A stretch of DNA of 64,000 bases from Fusarium oxysporum f. sp. lycopersici 4287 (taxonomy: Eukaryota; Ascomycota; Sordariomycetes; Hypocreales; Nectriaceae), in NCBI RefSeq assembly GCF_000149955.1, contig NW_017264855.1:1-64000 (forward strand). The letters run 5' to 3'. Below, one piece after another: positions 11,650 through 22,782 of the stretch (its first letter is position 1; each line of letters begins with the position of its first letter). Below the pieces are notes generated by a model that worked only from the letters and a program-made list of their open reading frames with translations, had not been told where the DNA came from and ran no database searches. The position numbers were made by a program, and so were the translations under genes.

Positions 11650-12345
11650 AAAGAGGTTGAGCTCTCGAGTTCGTTTCTCTTGAACCGACCGTTCAACGAT
11701 GGCTAAAAGGGTGGCGTCCTTGTACTAAGGATCTAGGTCTGTGCGGATAAACTAGTCCTCAATTCCAGCATTCACAGGAAATGCTAAGAGATGGACATCT
11801 CCGAGATTCCTGGAGATGGTTGGATGTGTGCTTTGGACGCGGGACTTAGAACTCACCTGAAAGCCACCATTGGTACGGACCATCGATGTACGTGCCATCA
11901 GACCATTGATGAAATCTCAAAAGAGATGATTCCGACCGCTTGAATTGACATAGTATGATATATCAAACTCGGAGGGATTTCTAGAGCCCTGAGCAGATCT
12001 AACGAGGGCTCCATTGATGCAAATGTGGTAGGCACTGTCGACTCCATCGAATTAAAGTCTTGGCTGCGTGTCGGATATTCATGTACGAGGGACATGGGAG
12101 ACGCGACGATAACCACCTGTTGGGTTCTCCGTAGAAACGCTTAGTGGAAAGATAGGAATGGGAAATTGAGTGTTGGCGTAACGGTGTTTCCCATATCCCT
12201 CTAGTTGCCAATCATCAGGCGCGCTGAGCTTGTCCCAACATGTCGTTGCGCCCGCTGACGGGTTGGGCGATTCAAGTAGCGTCGACGCTAAATGGTATTC
12301 CCAAGCCCGTTGAGTAGTAAGGACGTTTCTGGGATGCATAATTAT
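11650..12345 (-). pseudogene. GH2 beta-galactosidase relic (N-terminal part only)
   Basis: The minus strand reads as the sugar-binding and immunoglobulin-like domains of a GH2 beta-galactosidase. In order: AWEYHLASTLLESPNPS, WDKLSAPDDWQLEGYG, STENPTGGYRRVSHVP, then after a shift DGVDSAYHICINGALV, GSRNPSEFDISYYV, HQWSDGTYIDGPYQWWLSG, an intron with GTGAGT donor at 11856, then GDVHLLAFPVNAGIED and FIRTDLDP. Lesions include a frameshift near 12310, frameshifts near 12060 and 11935, and TAG codons in the last exon, at least one consistent with CAG-to-TAG. The catalytic TIM barrel is absent: only about 400 bp separate the relic from the GH30 start, so the 3' two thirds are deleted. The relatives are intracellular lactose/galactoside hydrolases. 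It lies divergent to the MFS gene at 13199. Confidence 0.78.
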
Positions 12346-13198
12346 GTACGCGTCGGCAGGCAGTTTCTTCCAAAAACCGCTCCACCGCAATGACCGGCTC
12401 GAGACTTGTCCTCTTGAGGAGGATGCCCACTGACTGAAAGAGCGACAGGACAACATAATCCAAAGATTGAAGTAAAAAAAGCGAAGCTTTGGACAGCAAG
12501 CGAAGTGGTGAGGAGAGCCAGCTTGTACGGTCTCAACATTACTGAGTAGACACGTAAAGCTCATTACGCCGCAGCCCAGAGATAGGGCCGAGGATTGCGA
12601 ATACTCGACAAGAGGTATCCGTAGACTCCGTGATGGTGCTCGATCAGCCTCATAGGCTGCCCAACCGTTCCTTAGCTTCCTCGTCCAGCAGACTGGGACC
12701 CATCATGCGGGAAATCTTCAATCGTACGGTTTCAGCTACTTCCCTGAAATTGCCAGAAAAAAAGTGCTGCCCCTTCTTGATTGGCAACCTTCAGGCTTGT
12801 CTCGGGGATGTCGGGGCCGAGCCGCGTGATAATGAGAGCTTATTGTGTGCATTCCAAGAAGTTCCAGAACCCTTGTCTAACTATCCTCAACGACCAGCGC
12901 GACAGAGAGGCACCAGTCACGCTAAAAAAAGCCATGGTGTGGCTAACGGGAATCTAGAAGCAGACAAGATGCGGGGAAGACGGAGCAGGTGAAGAACGGT
13001 AGACGCCACAGGCATGATGGTATGAAACTGGCTACCGGTATCGGTTCATTCTGAGGGAGTATAAAATACTTCTAGTGGCTTGCTTTGGCTGTCATGAAAG
13101 CCTAATAAGTTAATTACTCGTCATCAATCCCGAACATTTTAATCCGTTCACGATCTTAATTTTTTCTCTCTTTTTGTTCAGTGAGAGACAGAAACGAC
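12346..13198. promoter_or_regulatory. Divergent promoter region between GH2 relic and MFS gene
   Basis: Roughly 850 bp with no convincing gene. A TATAAAATA motif at 13060-13068 is about 131-139 bp upstream of the MFS start. Divergent beta-galactosidase and lactose permease genes sharing one promoter are known in Aspergillus nidulans (bgaD/lacpA); whether this region was such a promoter is inference. Confidence 0.45.
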
Positions 13199-14933
13199 AT
13201 GACAGAGAGCGAAAAAGGCGCTGAGGCGGCTCATCAAGACGATGCAGTCCACGAAGTTGGGACTACGGTGCAGCTCGCCCACGAGGCTGAAACTAAAGTC
13301 TCTTCTCCTTGGACAGTCGGGATGTTTCGACTTTACTTGGTCCTCGCCTGCGCCTACTTGTGTGGATGTCTGGTTAGTAATGGCCATATTTGGAAATCCA
13401 TATGTATTGGACTTGCTAACCTAGTTTACATCAATACAGAACGGTTACGACGGTTCTCTTATGGGCGGCCTCAATGGCATGGAGTCGTATCAAAACTATT
13501 TCGGCATGTGCGTCACTCCCTTCAACAAAACTCATACACATCCTACAATGAAAGTATACTAACTAGTGACTCACAGGGTCGTAGCGGATTCCAGCACCGG
13601 CATTGTGTTTGCAATGTACAATATTGGGTCCGTGGCAGCCGTCTTCTTTACCGGACCCGTCAACGATTACTTCGGCCGAAGATGGGGCATGTTCGTGGGA
13701 GCCTTACTTATCATTATTGGAACTTGCGTGCAGGCACCGTCGACCTATCGCGGACAGTTCCTCGCTGGATGATTCGTTCTGGGCTTCGGCGTCAGCTTCT
13801 GCTGCGTGTCTGCCCCTTGCTACGTTAGCGAGATGGCGCATCCACACTGGCGCGGAACTCTGACAGGACTTTACAACTGTACTTGGTACATTGGAAGTAT
13901 TATTGCGAGTTGGGTCGTGTATGGATGCGCCTATATCGATGACCTCGCGGCTTGGCGCATCCCCATTTGGTGCCAGATGATAACTTCCGGTATTGTTGTA
14001 CTGGGTGTTTTCTGGCTTCCAGAGTCACCTCGCTGGCTCATGGCACAAGACCGATACCAGGACGCCGCTAAGGTTCTCGCGAGATATCATGGCGAGGGAG
14101 ACGAGAACCATCCTATTGTCCAGCTCCAGCTGAAGGAGATGCTGAGCCAGATCTCTGCTGAAGCTTCTGACAAGAGTTTTTGGGACTACCACGAACTTTG
14201 GAATACGCACAGCGCTCGTCGGCGCCTGTTCTGTGTCCTTGGCATGGCTGTCTTCGGCCAGATCAGTGGCAACAGGTTGAGCTCGTACTATCTCCCTGCG
14301 ATGCTCAAGAACGCTGGTATCACTGCAGAGCACACCGTCCTGGCTTTGAACGGGATCAACCCAGTTTTGTGTTTGTTTGGGGCCGTCCTTGGAGCACGCT
14401 TGACTGATGCCGTGGGTCGGCGCCCGCTTTTGTTATACTCGATCGTTTTCTGCTCCTGCTGCTTCGCAATCATCACTGGCACAAGCAAGCTTTCTCTGGA
14501 CGATCCAAATAACCATGCGGCAGCTAACACTACAGTTGCTTTCATATTCATCTTTGGCATTATTTTCTCACTCGGCTGGACGCCTCTGCAATCTATGTAT
14601 ATTGCGGAGATACTCCTGACCGCTACCAGGGCCAAGGGTACTGCTATAGGCAACTTCGCTAGCTCTGCCGCATCTACTGTCATCCAGTATAGCAGCGGCC
14701 CCGCATTTAAGAATATCAGCTACTACTTCTACTTGGTTTTTGTGTTCTGGGATCTTTTCGAAGCTGTCTTTATGTATTTCCTCTTCCTAGAGACCAAGGA
14801 CCGAACCCTGGAGGAGTTGGCTGAAGTATTTGAAGCACCGAATCCTGTCAAGAAGAGCTTGGAGAAGAGAAGTACGCAGACGGTCTTGAATACCCTTGGT
14901 GCGGCAGATGAGAAGAAAATGGGGTCTTGCTAG
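13199..14933 (+). pseudogene. Lactose-permease-like MFS sugar transporter with one premature stop
   Basis: Three exons (13199-13372, 13440-13507, 13577-14933) give a 532-codon frame interrupted only by TGA at 13770-13772. The stop falls in [16 protein letters not shown], where the family has Arg (GRF.LGFGVS), so a single CGA-to-TGA change explains it. The rest is a complete 12-helix sugar porter: NGYDGSLMGGL in helix 1, [39 protein letters not shown], and [17 protein letters not shown] at the C-terminal end. It resembles fungal lactose/hexose permeases. No other lesion was found, so inactivation is recent or the stop is a sequencing error. Stop readthrough cannot be excluded from sequence. 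Confidence 0.85.
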
Positions 14934-15620
14934 GTCTCTACCGACTAATTAGTCTCTGCATCGGGTGTCTTTAAATGTGCGCAAAGACGACACTCTAAAG
15001 CAGACTCTGGAGACTGATAACATTTCGCTGCCAATCCATCTATCGCCATCATCAGAGCTTCTACAGCAAATCGTTATTTTTAAAGAACCGGAAGACAAGA
15101 CCTGTAAAGGGATCTGGATAATGCGTACGTAACTACTAGATTACCAATGATTACTGCTCGGCTTAGCTACATGCTGTATTGCGTTGATTTATCCTTTTGC
15201 CAAGAAATTTTGGACAGCGGAAGTTTGGGTGTAGTATCCTGCTGGTAATCCTTCATCCATAGTCGGATATCGATCGTATAGATTAATTGCCAGCCTGAAT
15301 CTATCCACCGCAGATTGGAAATCAACCGATCACTAATTAAATAGATCAATGTTGGCCTTGATTCTTCATTGTTCCTATCTAGGGTCATTCTGCCCACCAA
15401 TTGAAGAACTTGCTTGCAACTATCCTCCCCATGAAGACTAAGAGGAAGAAGAGTTGGCTGTTAAATACCTGCTTTGCTCAATATGCCGTCGTAAGCGGGA
15501 CATAAGCGGTGTCACCATCCTCTTACAACCGTTGAAGTGCACAGCTGCTCGTTCCTTATGTAGAGAGTGCGCGCTCCGATTAGGCTGACCTCGCCGACGG
15601 TTAACAGATACTTTTCCTAC
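14934..15620. other. No gene recognised
   Basis: 3' flank of the MFS gene. Short frames only. Confidence 0.4.
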
Positions 15621-17490
15621 TAACGTACATGATAAGCATGTGCACCAAACAAGTATGTGCACCAACAAATCTTAACCTTCAAAATGGAAATTATCACAAA
15701 AATACCACAAATCATCCGACGAATTAGAATTAATCGCCAGACTCTTCACCAGATATTAAAATAACTATCTGATATATTCTTGCATTATATCCTGTCTTAC
15801 CGCATGCTCTACAACGCCTTTCCTTCCCTCGCGCCGACCCTCCCTGACCACAACTTTTCGACGATTTAGCCACTACCTATATATTAGCATCCAACTAACT
15901 AATTACCTGCCTTCCTTCCTCTACTATAATTACTCCTCCTTTCTATAGTCGGGATCTTTTTGCCCTCCGCCGCCACCTTAGTATCTCATTCGCCCATTTA
16001 AGATATTAGACCTTAACCCTTAATAAACTAACCTCATATATAACCGCCTTTATCCCCTTAGAAAGAGATTTTAATACTTCTAGAACTAATTCCAGGGAGC
16101 TGCTATAATGCCTTCTGATTCGTTTTGCAAGATACTCTAATTACAACCCTGCCTCAAGCACAGTCTTTGGCGTCTTTAAGACCCATAGGGTAGAAGGCCA
16201 GTCTCCTCCTTAACCGGCATTAGAGTCCATAGCTACACATCAAGTTTTAAGACTATATATTCCAGGTTAAGTAGAATAAGCCTAGCACCTCTAAAAGCTA
16301 CTTTAATATTTTCTTTTATCATAATAGCCTAAAATACGGCATAAAAAGCCAGAAAGAACTCAGTTTTAGAAACATAGTTTATAAAGCATTAGATCAGATG
16401 CTTAATTTCTCGGCTATATGCCTACTTAAGCACAGAAAAGCACCCAACATCAAGAGGCTAAAGCAGATAAGATAAATAAGGCAGTATATAAAGCATAATA
16501 ATCTTATTCTCCTTATAATATCTCTTAAAGTCAACCAAGTAGTAACTTTTATAGCCATTAAGGACCAGAAGATAATAGCAACTATTGGATCGCTTAGCTA
16601 TAAACCGGTCAAAGTGCTTTAGCTACTTAAGGCCTATCTTATTATCAGTCCAGCCATTTTAGGATATTATAATAGCCCAATCACCTAGGAGGTTATTTTC
16701 TTAATACCAGTTGGCAAGGTAATACTATCCTGCACCTATAATAAACAGCAGGATTACCTAGCCTTCGGTATTAATTACTTAAATAATAATAATCTATTCC
16801 TAGTTCTTATACTATACTAATTTCGGCTTTCTATGCCTTTCTATACCTATAATAGCTATTCTACTTATAATAATGCCTATTATAAAACCAGTCTTATTAA
16901 AGCTCTAGGTATTATCTAATTAGATATTATACTTAGTAATTATATTTTATATAAGCCTAAACTAATTATAAATAATAGTTAGATCTTTATACTTAGCTCT
17001 CTAGTAGTTATACTTATAAAAAAAATATATTTTAAGCTCTTTATATTACTTAATAAAGTTTATAGCTTAATACTTACTAATAGGTAATATATTATAGTTA
17101 GTAAGTAATTAATTAGCTATCTCTTTTATACTATATAATTAGGGGGGAAATCCTTGCAAATCTAGGTTAAGAATAAACTTAACTATAATCTATTCCTCTA
17201 GATCAGATAGTTTATGTGATTTTAGGATTTAGTTATGTTGTAATTAAATCCTATTTTATCAGCGATGTAATGCCTAATAGTTAACTTAGTATAACCTAGC
17301 AGCGCCCCAGAGACCTAACTTTAGGTTTTTTCGAAGCGCTTAAAATGCAAGAAGAATTTAATATTCAGAATAAAGTTAAGGCATAGTCATTGGTTAAGCA
17401 TTAATCAATCAAATTGGCGTTGTGATAGCTAAGGGATTTTTGGTGCACATACTTGTTTGGTGCATAACCTTATGCTTATCATGTACGTTA
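15621..17490 (-). mobile_element. RIP-mutated Fot1/pogo-like DNA transposon
   Basis: Terminal inverted repeats of about 45-50 bp bound the element. Left 15621-15665 starts TAACGTACATGATAAGCAT, and the right end 17441-17490 is its reverse complement with five extra bases. Each TIR contains a doubled subterminal motif around TGTGCACCAA. Both ends are bounded by TA, the usual target of this superfamily. Near 15800-15860 the minus strand encodes a Cys-rich tail with RRCRACGKTGYNAR, matching the C-terminal zinc knuckle (CxxCGKTGHNxRTC) of fungal Fot1/pogo DDE transposases. The 1.87 kb length is right for that group. The interior is extremely AT-rich and stop-ridden, so the transposase is dead. Confidence 0.75.
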
Positions 17491-17558
17491 ATCCAACAGG
17501 TTTTAGCCCCACCGTAAGGTGCGGAGCTTACTTCGAAAGTTGGCTAGGTGGGGCTTAG

Positions 17559-17772
17559 TGTTGTGTCGCGCAGGGATGCTGAGCGCACTTGACAAAAGGT
17601 TGTTCTTGCTGTAGTGATTGTAATTATTTATGGTTAAGTTATTATTATCGCAATGAGAGGCTCTTCGGCGCCTTATATCTTTGAGTGATCCCATTTAGGA
17701 CTTTGAACCTTAATCGTAGGACTTCAAACTTAGTCTTGATAGTAAAGGGGGAACTCTCAGTTCTTCCAACGC
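17559..17772 (-). mobile_element. Solo LTR (family with copies at 23011, 48320, 51948)
   Basis: 214 bp, TG...CA-type ends (one end mutated to CG). Read on the minus strand it opens with a variant of TGTTGGAAGAACT, then the pyrimidine block AGTTCCCCCTTT, and closes with CGACACAACA. It shares CATTTAGGACTTTGAA with the LTR at 51948 and much more with the copy at 48320. No clear target duplication. Confidence 0.55.
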
Positions 17773-17822
17773 CTATCGCCCGTCCAAAATTTCCGAAAAG
17801 CAGATTCACATAAACCGTGGCG

Positions 17823-19216
17823 TTAACCCGTACTCATCGACGTGTGGTCTATGAGATCTACAGCCGTGGTGCTGTTGTGTTGAAGGATGCTCTCTTGCGA
17901 GCCCAGCTCTACAGCGTGCGAGCCAAGGTATGTGGCATTTTCGATATCGGTCGCGTTCTTGCTTCGCGCCTGTCGGCTTGAGCTGAGCTCGATATCGCCA
18001 TGGTGTTGATCAGAGCGTGTGTTTCCGTAGTTCTGGTATCCTGACGGGTTATAGTGTTTGTATCCTCCGGTGGATGAATCGAAGGCTCGGCGGCCCATGA
18101 GAAGATCGACAAGAGGTTGTAGGACGGGGACGCAGCATGCGATGATGATAGTACTCGATTCGATACTAAAGCCGCAGAGTTAGAACAAGCTTTGCCGCAT
18201 TAAACTGGATTTTAAACTTACACGGTCCAAATCACGAGATCTGATGTATCATCTGGGTTTGTGTCAATACTACGAGCACTTTTACGCCAGCTCTACATGC
18301 GACCACTCACAGGAAAAGTCTGCGCTCGCTAGTGACGGCAGTCGAGTACATTTGTAGATGGCAACGACGGTGGCACTAGAGATATTGTTTAGTTGTGTTC
18401 CATGGAGAAACAACGTTGGGATAGCACGTACATGGAGCCAATTCCTAGAGCAAAAGACAGGGCAATCTTCTTGTGAATATTCATTTGCAATTGCCAAAGA
18501 ACCACGGCAGGGTACACGGCAAGGTAGAGATCGGTAGTCGCAGACAGAGCTGTCAGACTGTAAACCCATGCAACAAAGAGCAGAAAGGGGACTTGCTTAC
18601 ATCCAGCGAAGATGGCAAAGTCGACCAAGACATCAGGACTCCAGCAAGTCTTGTCCGCGATGGAAAAGTCCCATTGAGCCCGGCTCGGCTGGCATTGGAC
18701 AAATAGAATGATGATACAGCCCAGCAGGCTGAGCATGCAGCACGAGGCGAGGCCCCAGAGAATGAATTGTTGGATCCGCGAGGGGTTCATGATGCGCACC
18801 AGTAAAGCCACAACGGCCAGCTTAGGGAAGCCAAAGGCCATGACTCCGAATGGGAAGCCCAGGATGGTGAAGAGAATGGCATTTTGCTTCTGGGTCAAGG
18901 AGAGTGTGTCGAAGTGTTTACCGTTGCCGCTCCGGACAGCCAGTACGGACAGCGCAACTTGAGTCCATTCGAAGAACTTGAACACTCAAAATTAGAGCAG
19001 ACAAGCCAAGAAAGACCGAGCACTTACCACAGCAACAATTGTGAACCAGTCATCGAGATGCAACGCGCCCAAGATATTCTTTCGAGTGTAGACTCTGTCG
19101 GCGACAAAGATGGTGCTGAGAGTGGACACGGTGAAAATGACTCCTAAGATGACAGGGCACTTGTCCGCTTCAAGGTAGCTCTGGTCGTGCTTGACCGGAG
19201 GCGCAGAAGCCGACAT
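17823..19216 (-). CDS. Rhodopsin-domain (PTH11-like) membrane protein, second copy
   Basis: Six exons on the minus strand (19216-19028, 18976-18601, 18549-18432, 18375-18311, 18252-18222, 18165-17823) join in frame to 373 aa. The exon 2/3 junction uses a 49-bp intron and gives FAGSLSATTDLYLAV; the exon 4/5 junction gives SYDTSDLVIWTV, both as in the family. Other marks: LDDWF after helix 1, GFPKLAVVALLVRI, VQCQPSRAQWDF, ESSTIIIACCVPVLQPL, and a hydrophilic tail. It belongs to the same broad family as 6731-8279 but is not a recent duplicate, since exon structure and sequence differ. Location and role are as uncertain as for that gene; many relatives neighbour secondary-metabolite genes, and an O-methyltransferase pseudogene lies 2 kb away. 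Confidence 0.85.
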
Positions 19217-19946
19217 GTCGAGAACCCAGCGTGAACCAAAGGTGAAGCAACAAGGGGCACAACTCTAACAGAGTGTAAAACTAGAATAATGAAAAGCAAA
19301 GACCAACAGACAAAAGACGAAGGAAAAGGATGGGAACATGCATTAACGGGCGTGGTGATAATAAGCAGCAAGCATGCCGTTGCTTATGTGTCTCGGACCC
19401 TAACGGCTCACTTTGCGTTGAGGCTAGCAATTGATATATATGCAAGCATTCTACTTCCTCAAATTCATTCAGATGGTATGGAGTTGCCCGTGGCTCTAAA
19501 CAAGATCCGGTAGATTGTGTCCTGAGGAGCCGACGATGAGAGAATAAGCCTGCAGGGATGCGTGCGGCTGCTTCCCTGTTCTATGCATGCCTCTGAGCTC
19601 GGAATTTGGGAGCTGGAACTCAGGGGGGCTAAGCGTAGATCAGGCCCGTTAAGAGAAGTTAAGGCCGACACGGCGGGCTTGTCTGCACTGTTGGTAACTC
19701 GAGGTGAGCTCATGGGATGGGCAGAGTGGTAGCATGATTATCACTGATGGACGTCACGATGCGCAAAGCCAGCCAGGGGATCCTAGCGCCGTGCACAGGC
19801 CGTCTTGAATCATGGGCCGAAGTCCCCGTATGGGTCGAACCAACAGCAGCCCAGGGATCTCAGTGAATTGCGGCAGCGACGTGTTCGCCAACGGCGCTTA
19901 TTAGCTATGGTACCCTAGCTAAGGCTGCTCACTAAACTGTGTTAGT
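19217..19946. other. Upstream flank of the second PTH11-like gene
   Basis: No recognisable product on either strand. It contains the promoter region of the minus-strand gene ending at 19216. Confidence 0.4.
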
Positions 19947-20455
19947 CTACGGCGGTTGACGCTTGAAGTATTGTTAGCCCCCGCTGAGACAAGGATGTCA
20001 AATCAGTCACTTTCGGGCTCACCGTGTACCCAAGTAGTCCAAAGAGCAACTTGCCTACCGTTTTATATGCATTCAATCTGCGTTTATGACATCTTAATAT
20101 CTTTAAAGTCCGTCGCGATGAAGTTCGAGTGTCTTACTTGTTAAAGGCGGATGCGACGAGGGGGTACAGAGCGGCTGTAGAAGCTGTAGAAGCTGTTAGT
20201 GCCGTTACAAAAAGGTCAGCTGGAAATAGTGTTGCTGAGCCAGGAGCTGTTAGGTTAGCTCTAGCTGCTGCTGTCGTTGAGCCTGTATAAGCAGCAGCAG
20301 CTGTGGTGTAAGATCTATCTTGAAGCCTATGTCTTGGGTTGCGGTAGGTGGTGTTGCTAGCAGTAGGGTACATCGCGAGACCAAAAAGTGACTGCCTTGA
20401 CCCCTGGTCTCAGCGGGGCGAGCTAACAAAACTTCAAGCGTCAACCTCCGTACAG
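19947..20455. mobile_element. Small inverted-repeat element (MITE-like), about 510 bp
   Basis: Imperfect inverted repeats of about 85 bp face each other. The left arm (19947-20032) contains GGTTGACGCTTGAAGT, TTGTTAGC, CGCTGAGAC and CAGTCACTTT; the right arm (20366-20455) is the reverse complement with about 80% identity by eye. The middle is rich in GCT/GCA triplet runs. No transposase is present, and the target duplication is not clear. Confidence 0.5.
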
Positions 20456-20619
20456 CGTTGTAAGCACTTGGGCACGCACAACTCAAGACCCCAGTCATCG
20501 CGGATCCCACCCGGGTCGGCAAGTCAATCTAAGGGGCACAGGCAATTCTCAAGGATTCATAGCCCCGCGGAATACGAGTATTACTCAAAGACGCTGCATC
20601 AGACTAACTTCCGAATAGA

Positions 20620-20940
20620 AACACCACCTGCCATGATAGGCAAAGCCACCGAGTCCAATCGCGAAGCCTCGTGGCTTTTGGACCCAGCGCAATATCTCGT
20701 CGACGCCATGCCCTGGCGAAGGGACCCTTCTTGATACCGCGTGGTGCCAGGATCTGCCTTAGAGATCTGCTTCAGAGTGTCACCCAAGCGGTGGCAGATG
20801 CTCAGACGGCGTGTCACTCTAAGAACCGTTTGCGGCGATTTGTCCCAACTAATTCAGGGGAATCCTTCTACTTCTGGAATGATCGAGCAGGCATCATGTG
20901 TTGCCAACTGGAGCCACGACGAGCAAACAACCTCGAAAGG
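20620..20940 (+). pseudogene. Possible cytochrome P450 relic
   Basis: DPAQYLVDAMPW followed by a shift, VVPGSA, and later LSQLIQGNPSTSGMIEQ resembles in order the mid-region of fungal P450s (LVD..P.L...P.W.PGAGF... FVS.LL.......E). No heme-binding Cys motif is present and the frames are broken. This is a weak reading that gains a little weight from the methyltransferase next door. Confidence 0.22.
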
Positions 20941-21156
20941 GGAAGCTCAACAAGCTGGGCGAATCCCTGACGCCGTGACCTCTACAGGGCGCAGATGGGC
21001 TGGTATTTCTATCTCAGCTTGCCACTCCCATTGCTGCAGCCCATTGACCAAGAGTTTTTCAATGTGCAGTGCAGCATCCCATTGAGACCCTACGCTTATT
21101 CACCCACCCCCCACCCCCCGCATCTTTTGTTTCTCCAGAAGAAAAGTGTCCACATC

Positions 21157-22782
21157 ATGTCTGACACCTCGGTTCCCGGGACAAACGGAGTTAAAAAGAT
21201 CGTAATCAGGGTGCTCAGCAGCGATCAAAAAGGCTCCCTTGAGACGACAGAGGTCTTCGTTGAGAGCGGGAACTCAAACGCTTCCGAACACGCTTCCGAA
21301 TCTGTTACGACCCTCGAGACCAATGGAGCCGACAAGTTCTCGGACGAGGATGTCTCCATCGCCCTCAAGGCCGCCAATGTCAACGCCGTTCCCGGCCTGA
21401 TCGACGAGATCAAAGCCCTGAACAAGACCTTTGACAGGGATGACCAAGAAGCCAGACTCAAGCTGATGGCCAAGGCCAAGAGCCTTTGGCAGTCGCTCGA
21501 GACTCCCCGAGAAACCATGCTGCGCCATTGCTGGGCAGAGGTCAGTAAATACCCCTTCTATCCATGAAGAATACCTGGCCTGATGGTATGCCCTTTACAG
21601 CCCTCACTTCACTGCGCCTTGACTGCCGGTACCAGCAAGGACCTCTGGACCTACCTGGTCAAGCTCGATGGCCCCTTCAAGGTTGCCGATGTTGCCAAGG
21701 CAAAGAATATGGAGCCTGCTCTTCTTGGTAAGCCATTCAACACAAAATCAACATGATCCTCACTGACCATTGAAGCTCGTCTCCTCCGACACATCTCGTC
21801 CATGGGCTACCTCACTGAGGTTGGCTTCGACACATACGAGTTAGAAAACTTCACCAAGTCAATGGCCTTCACTTTCATCAACTCCGGCTACCCTTGCATG
21901 TAACTCTCTTTTAAGCCCTTATTACATCATGGTACCATGCTGATGCGTCCCAGTTCTGGAGCCTGCATCAACGCCCTCGGAAAGTTCCACGAATGGGCCG
22001 ACCTGAACTCGTGGAAGGATCCCACCGATATCGCCAACTCACCACTTCAACTCGGATACAAAACGCAAAAGACCTTCTTCGAGCACCTTCACGCCAGCCC
22101 TCACTATGGCCAGATGTTCCATCTCCACATGGGAGGTTACCGACAAGGCCGACCCTCATGGATGGACGCCGACTTCTTTCCTGTTCGGGAGAAACTGCTC
22201 GATGGCTTTGAACAGAGTGACGATGCAGCCCTTCTCTTGGATATTGGTGGCTCTTTTGGCCATGATATTGGAGAGTTCAACAGAAAATTCCCCAACGCCC
22301 CTGGCCGTCTCATCCTCCAGGATCTTCCTGTCGTTATCGACCAGATCACCAGGCTAGATGCAAAGAACGAGAGGACACCGTATGATTTTTTCTTTCTCCG
22401 AACAGCCTGTTAAAGGCATTTGACTCTTAACAACCTCAGTCTCATCAACTATTCTAACTGCCTTACAGGTGCTCGTGCATACTACATGCACTCGGTCCTC
22501 CACGACTGGTCCGATGAGACCTGCCTCAAGATCCTCACCACCGTGATGGGAGCCATGAAGCCCGGCTATAGCAAGCTTCTCATCAACGAGAACGTCATTC
22601 CCAGCACTGGCGCCCAGTGGGAGGCCACAGCCCTTGACGTCATGATGTTGACGCTTCTCGCTTCGAGGGAGCGTACCGAGGAGAACTGGCAGAGCTTACT
22701 GGGCAAAGCTGGCTTGAAGATCACCAAAATCTGGACTGTCGCCAACGGTGTCGAGAGTTTGATTGAGAGTGAGCTCGCCTGA
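21157..22782 (+). pseudogene. Secondary-metabolite-type O-methyltransferase with a frameshift
   Basis: Five exons: 21157-21540, 21601-21727, 21776-21899, 21954-22415, 22469-22782. The first four join in frame. The SAM-binding motif LLLDIGGSFGHDIGEF and RLILQDLPVVIDQI are in exon 4. The catalytic-base segment MHSVLHDWSDE is in exon 5. Just before the last intron the frame breaks: TATGATTTTTTC is followed by an extra TTTC before TCCGAACAGCC, and the summed exons have length 1 mod 3. A 4-bp microduplication would explain it. The last intron must start with GC (AAAG|GCATTT), a rare GC-AG intron. If unrepaired, the protein ends at TAA near 22411 and loses the catalytic His. Fungal relatives methylate phenolic or polyketide products. 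Possible alternative: assembly error in the T-run. Confidence 0.8.

Noticed and set aside
12079..12564. Single 161-aa minus-strand gene
   Set aside because: Only its C-terminal half is meaningful (GH2 N-terminal domain); as a whole it is a pseudogene segment, not a gene.
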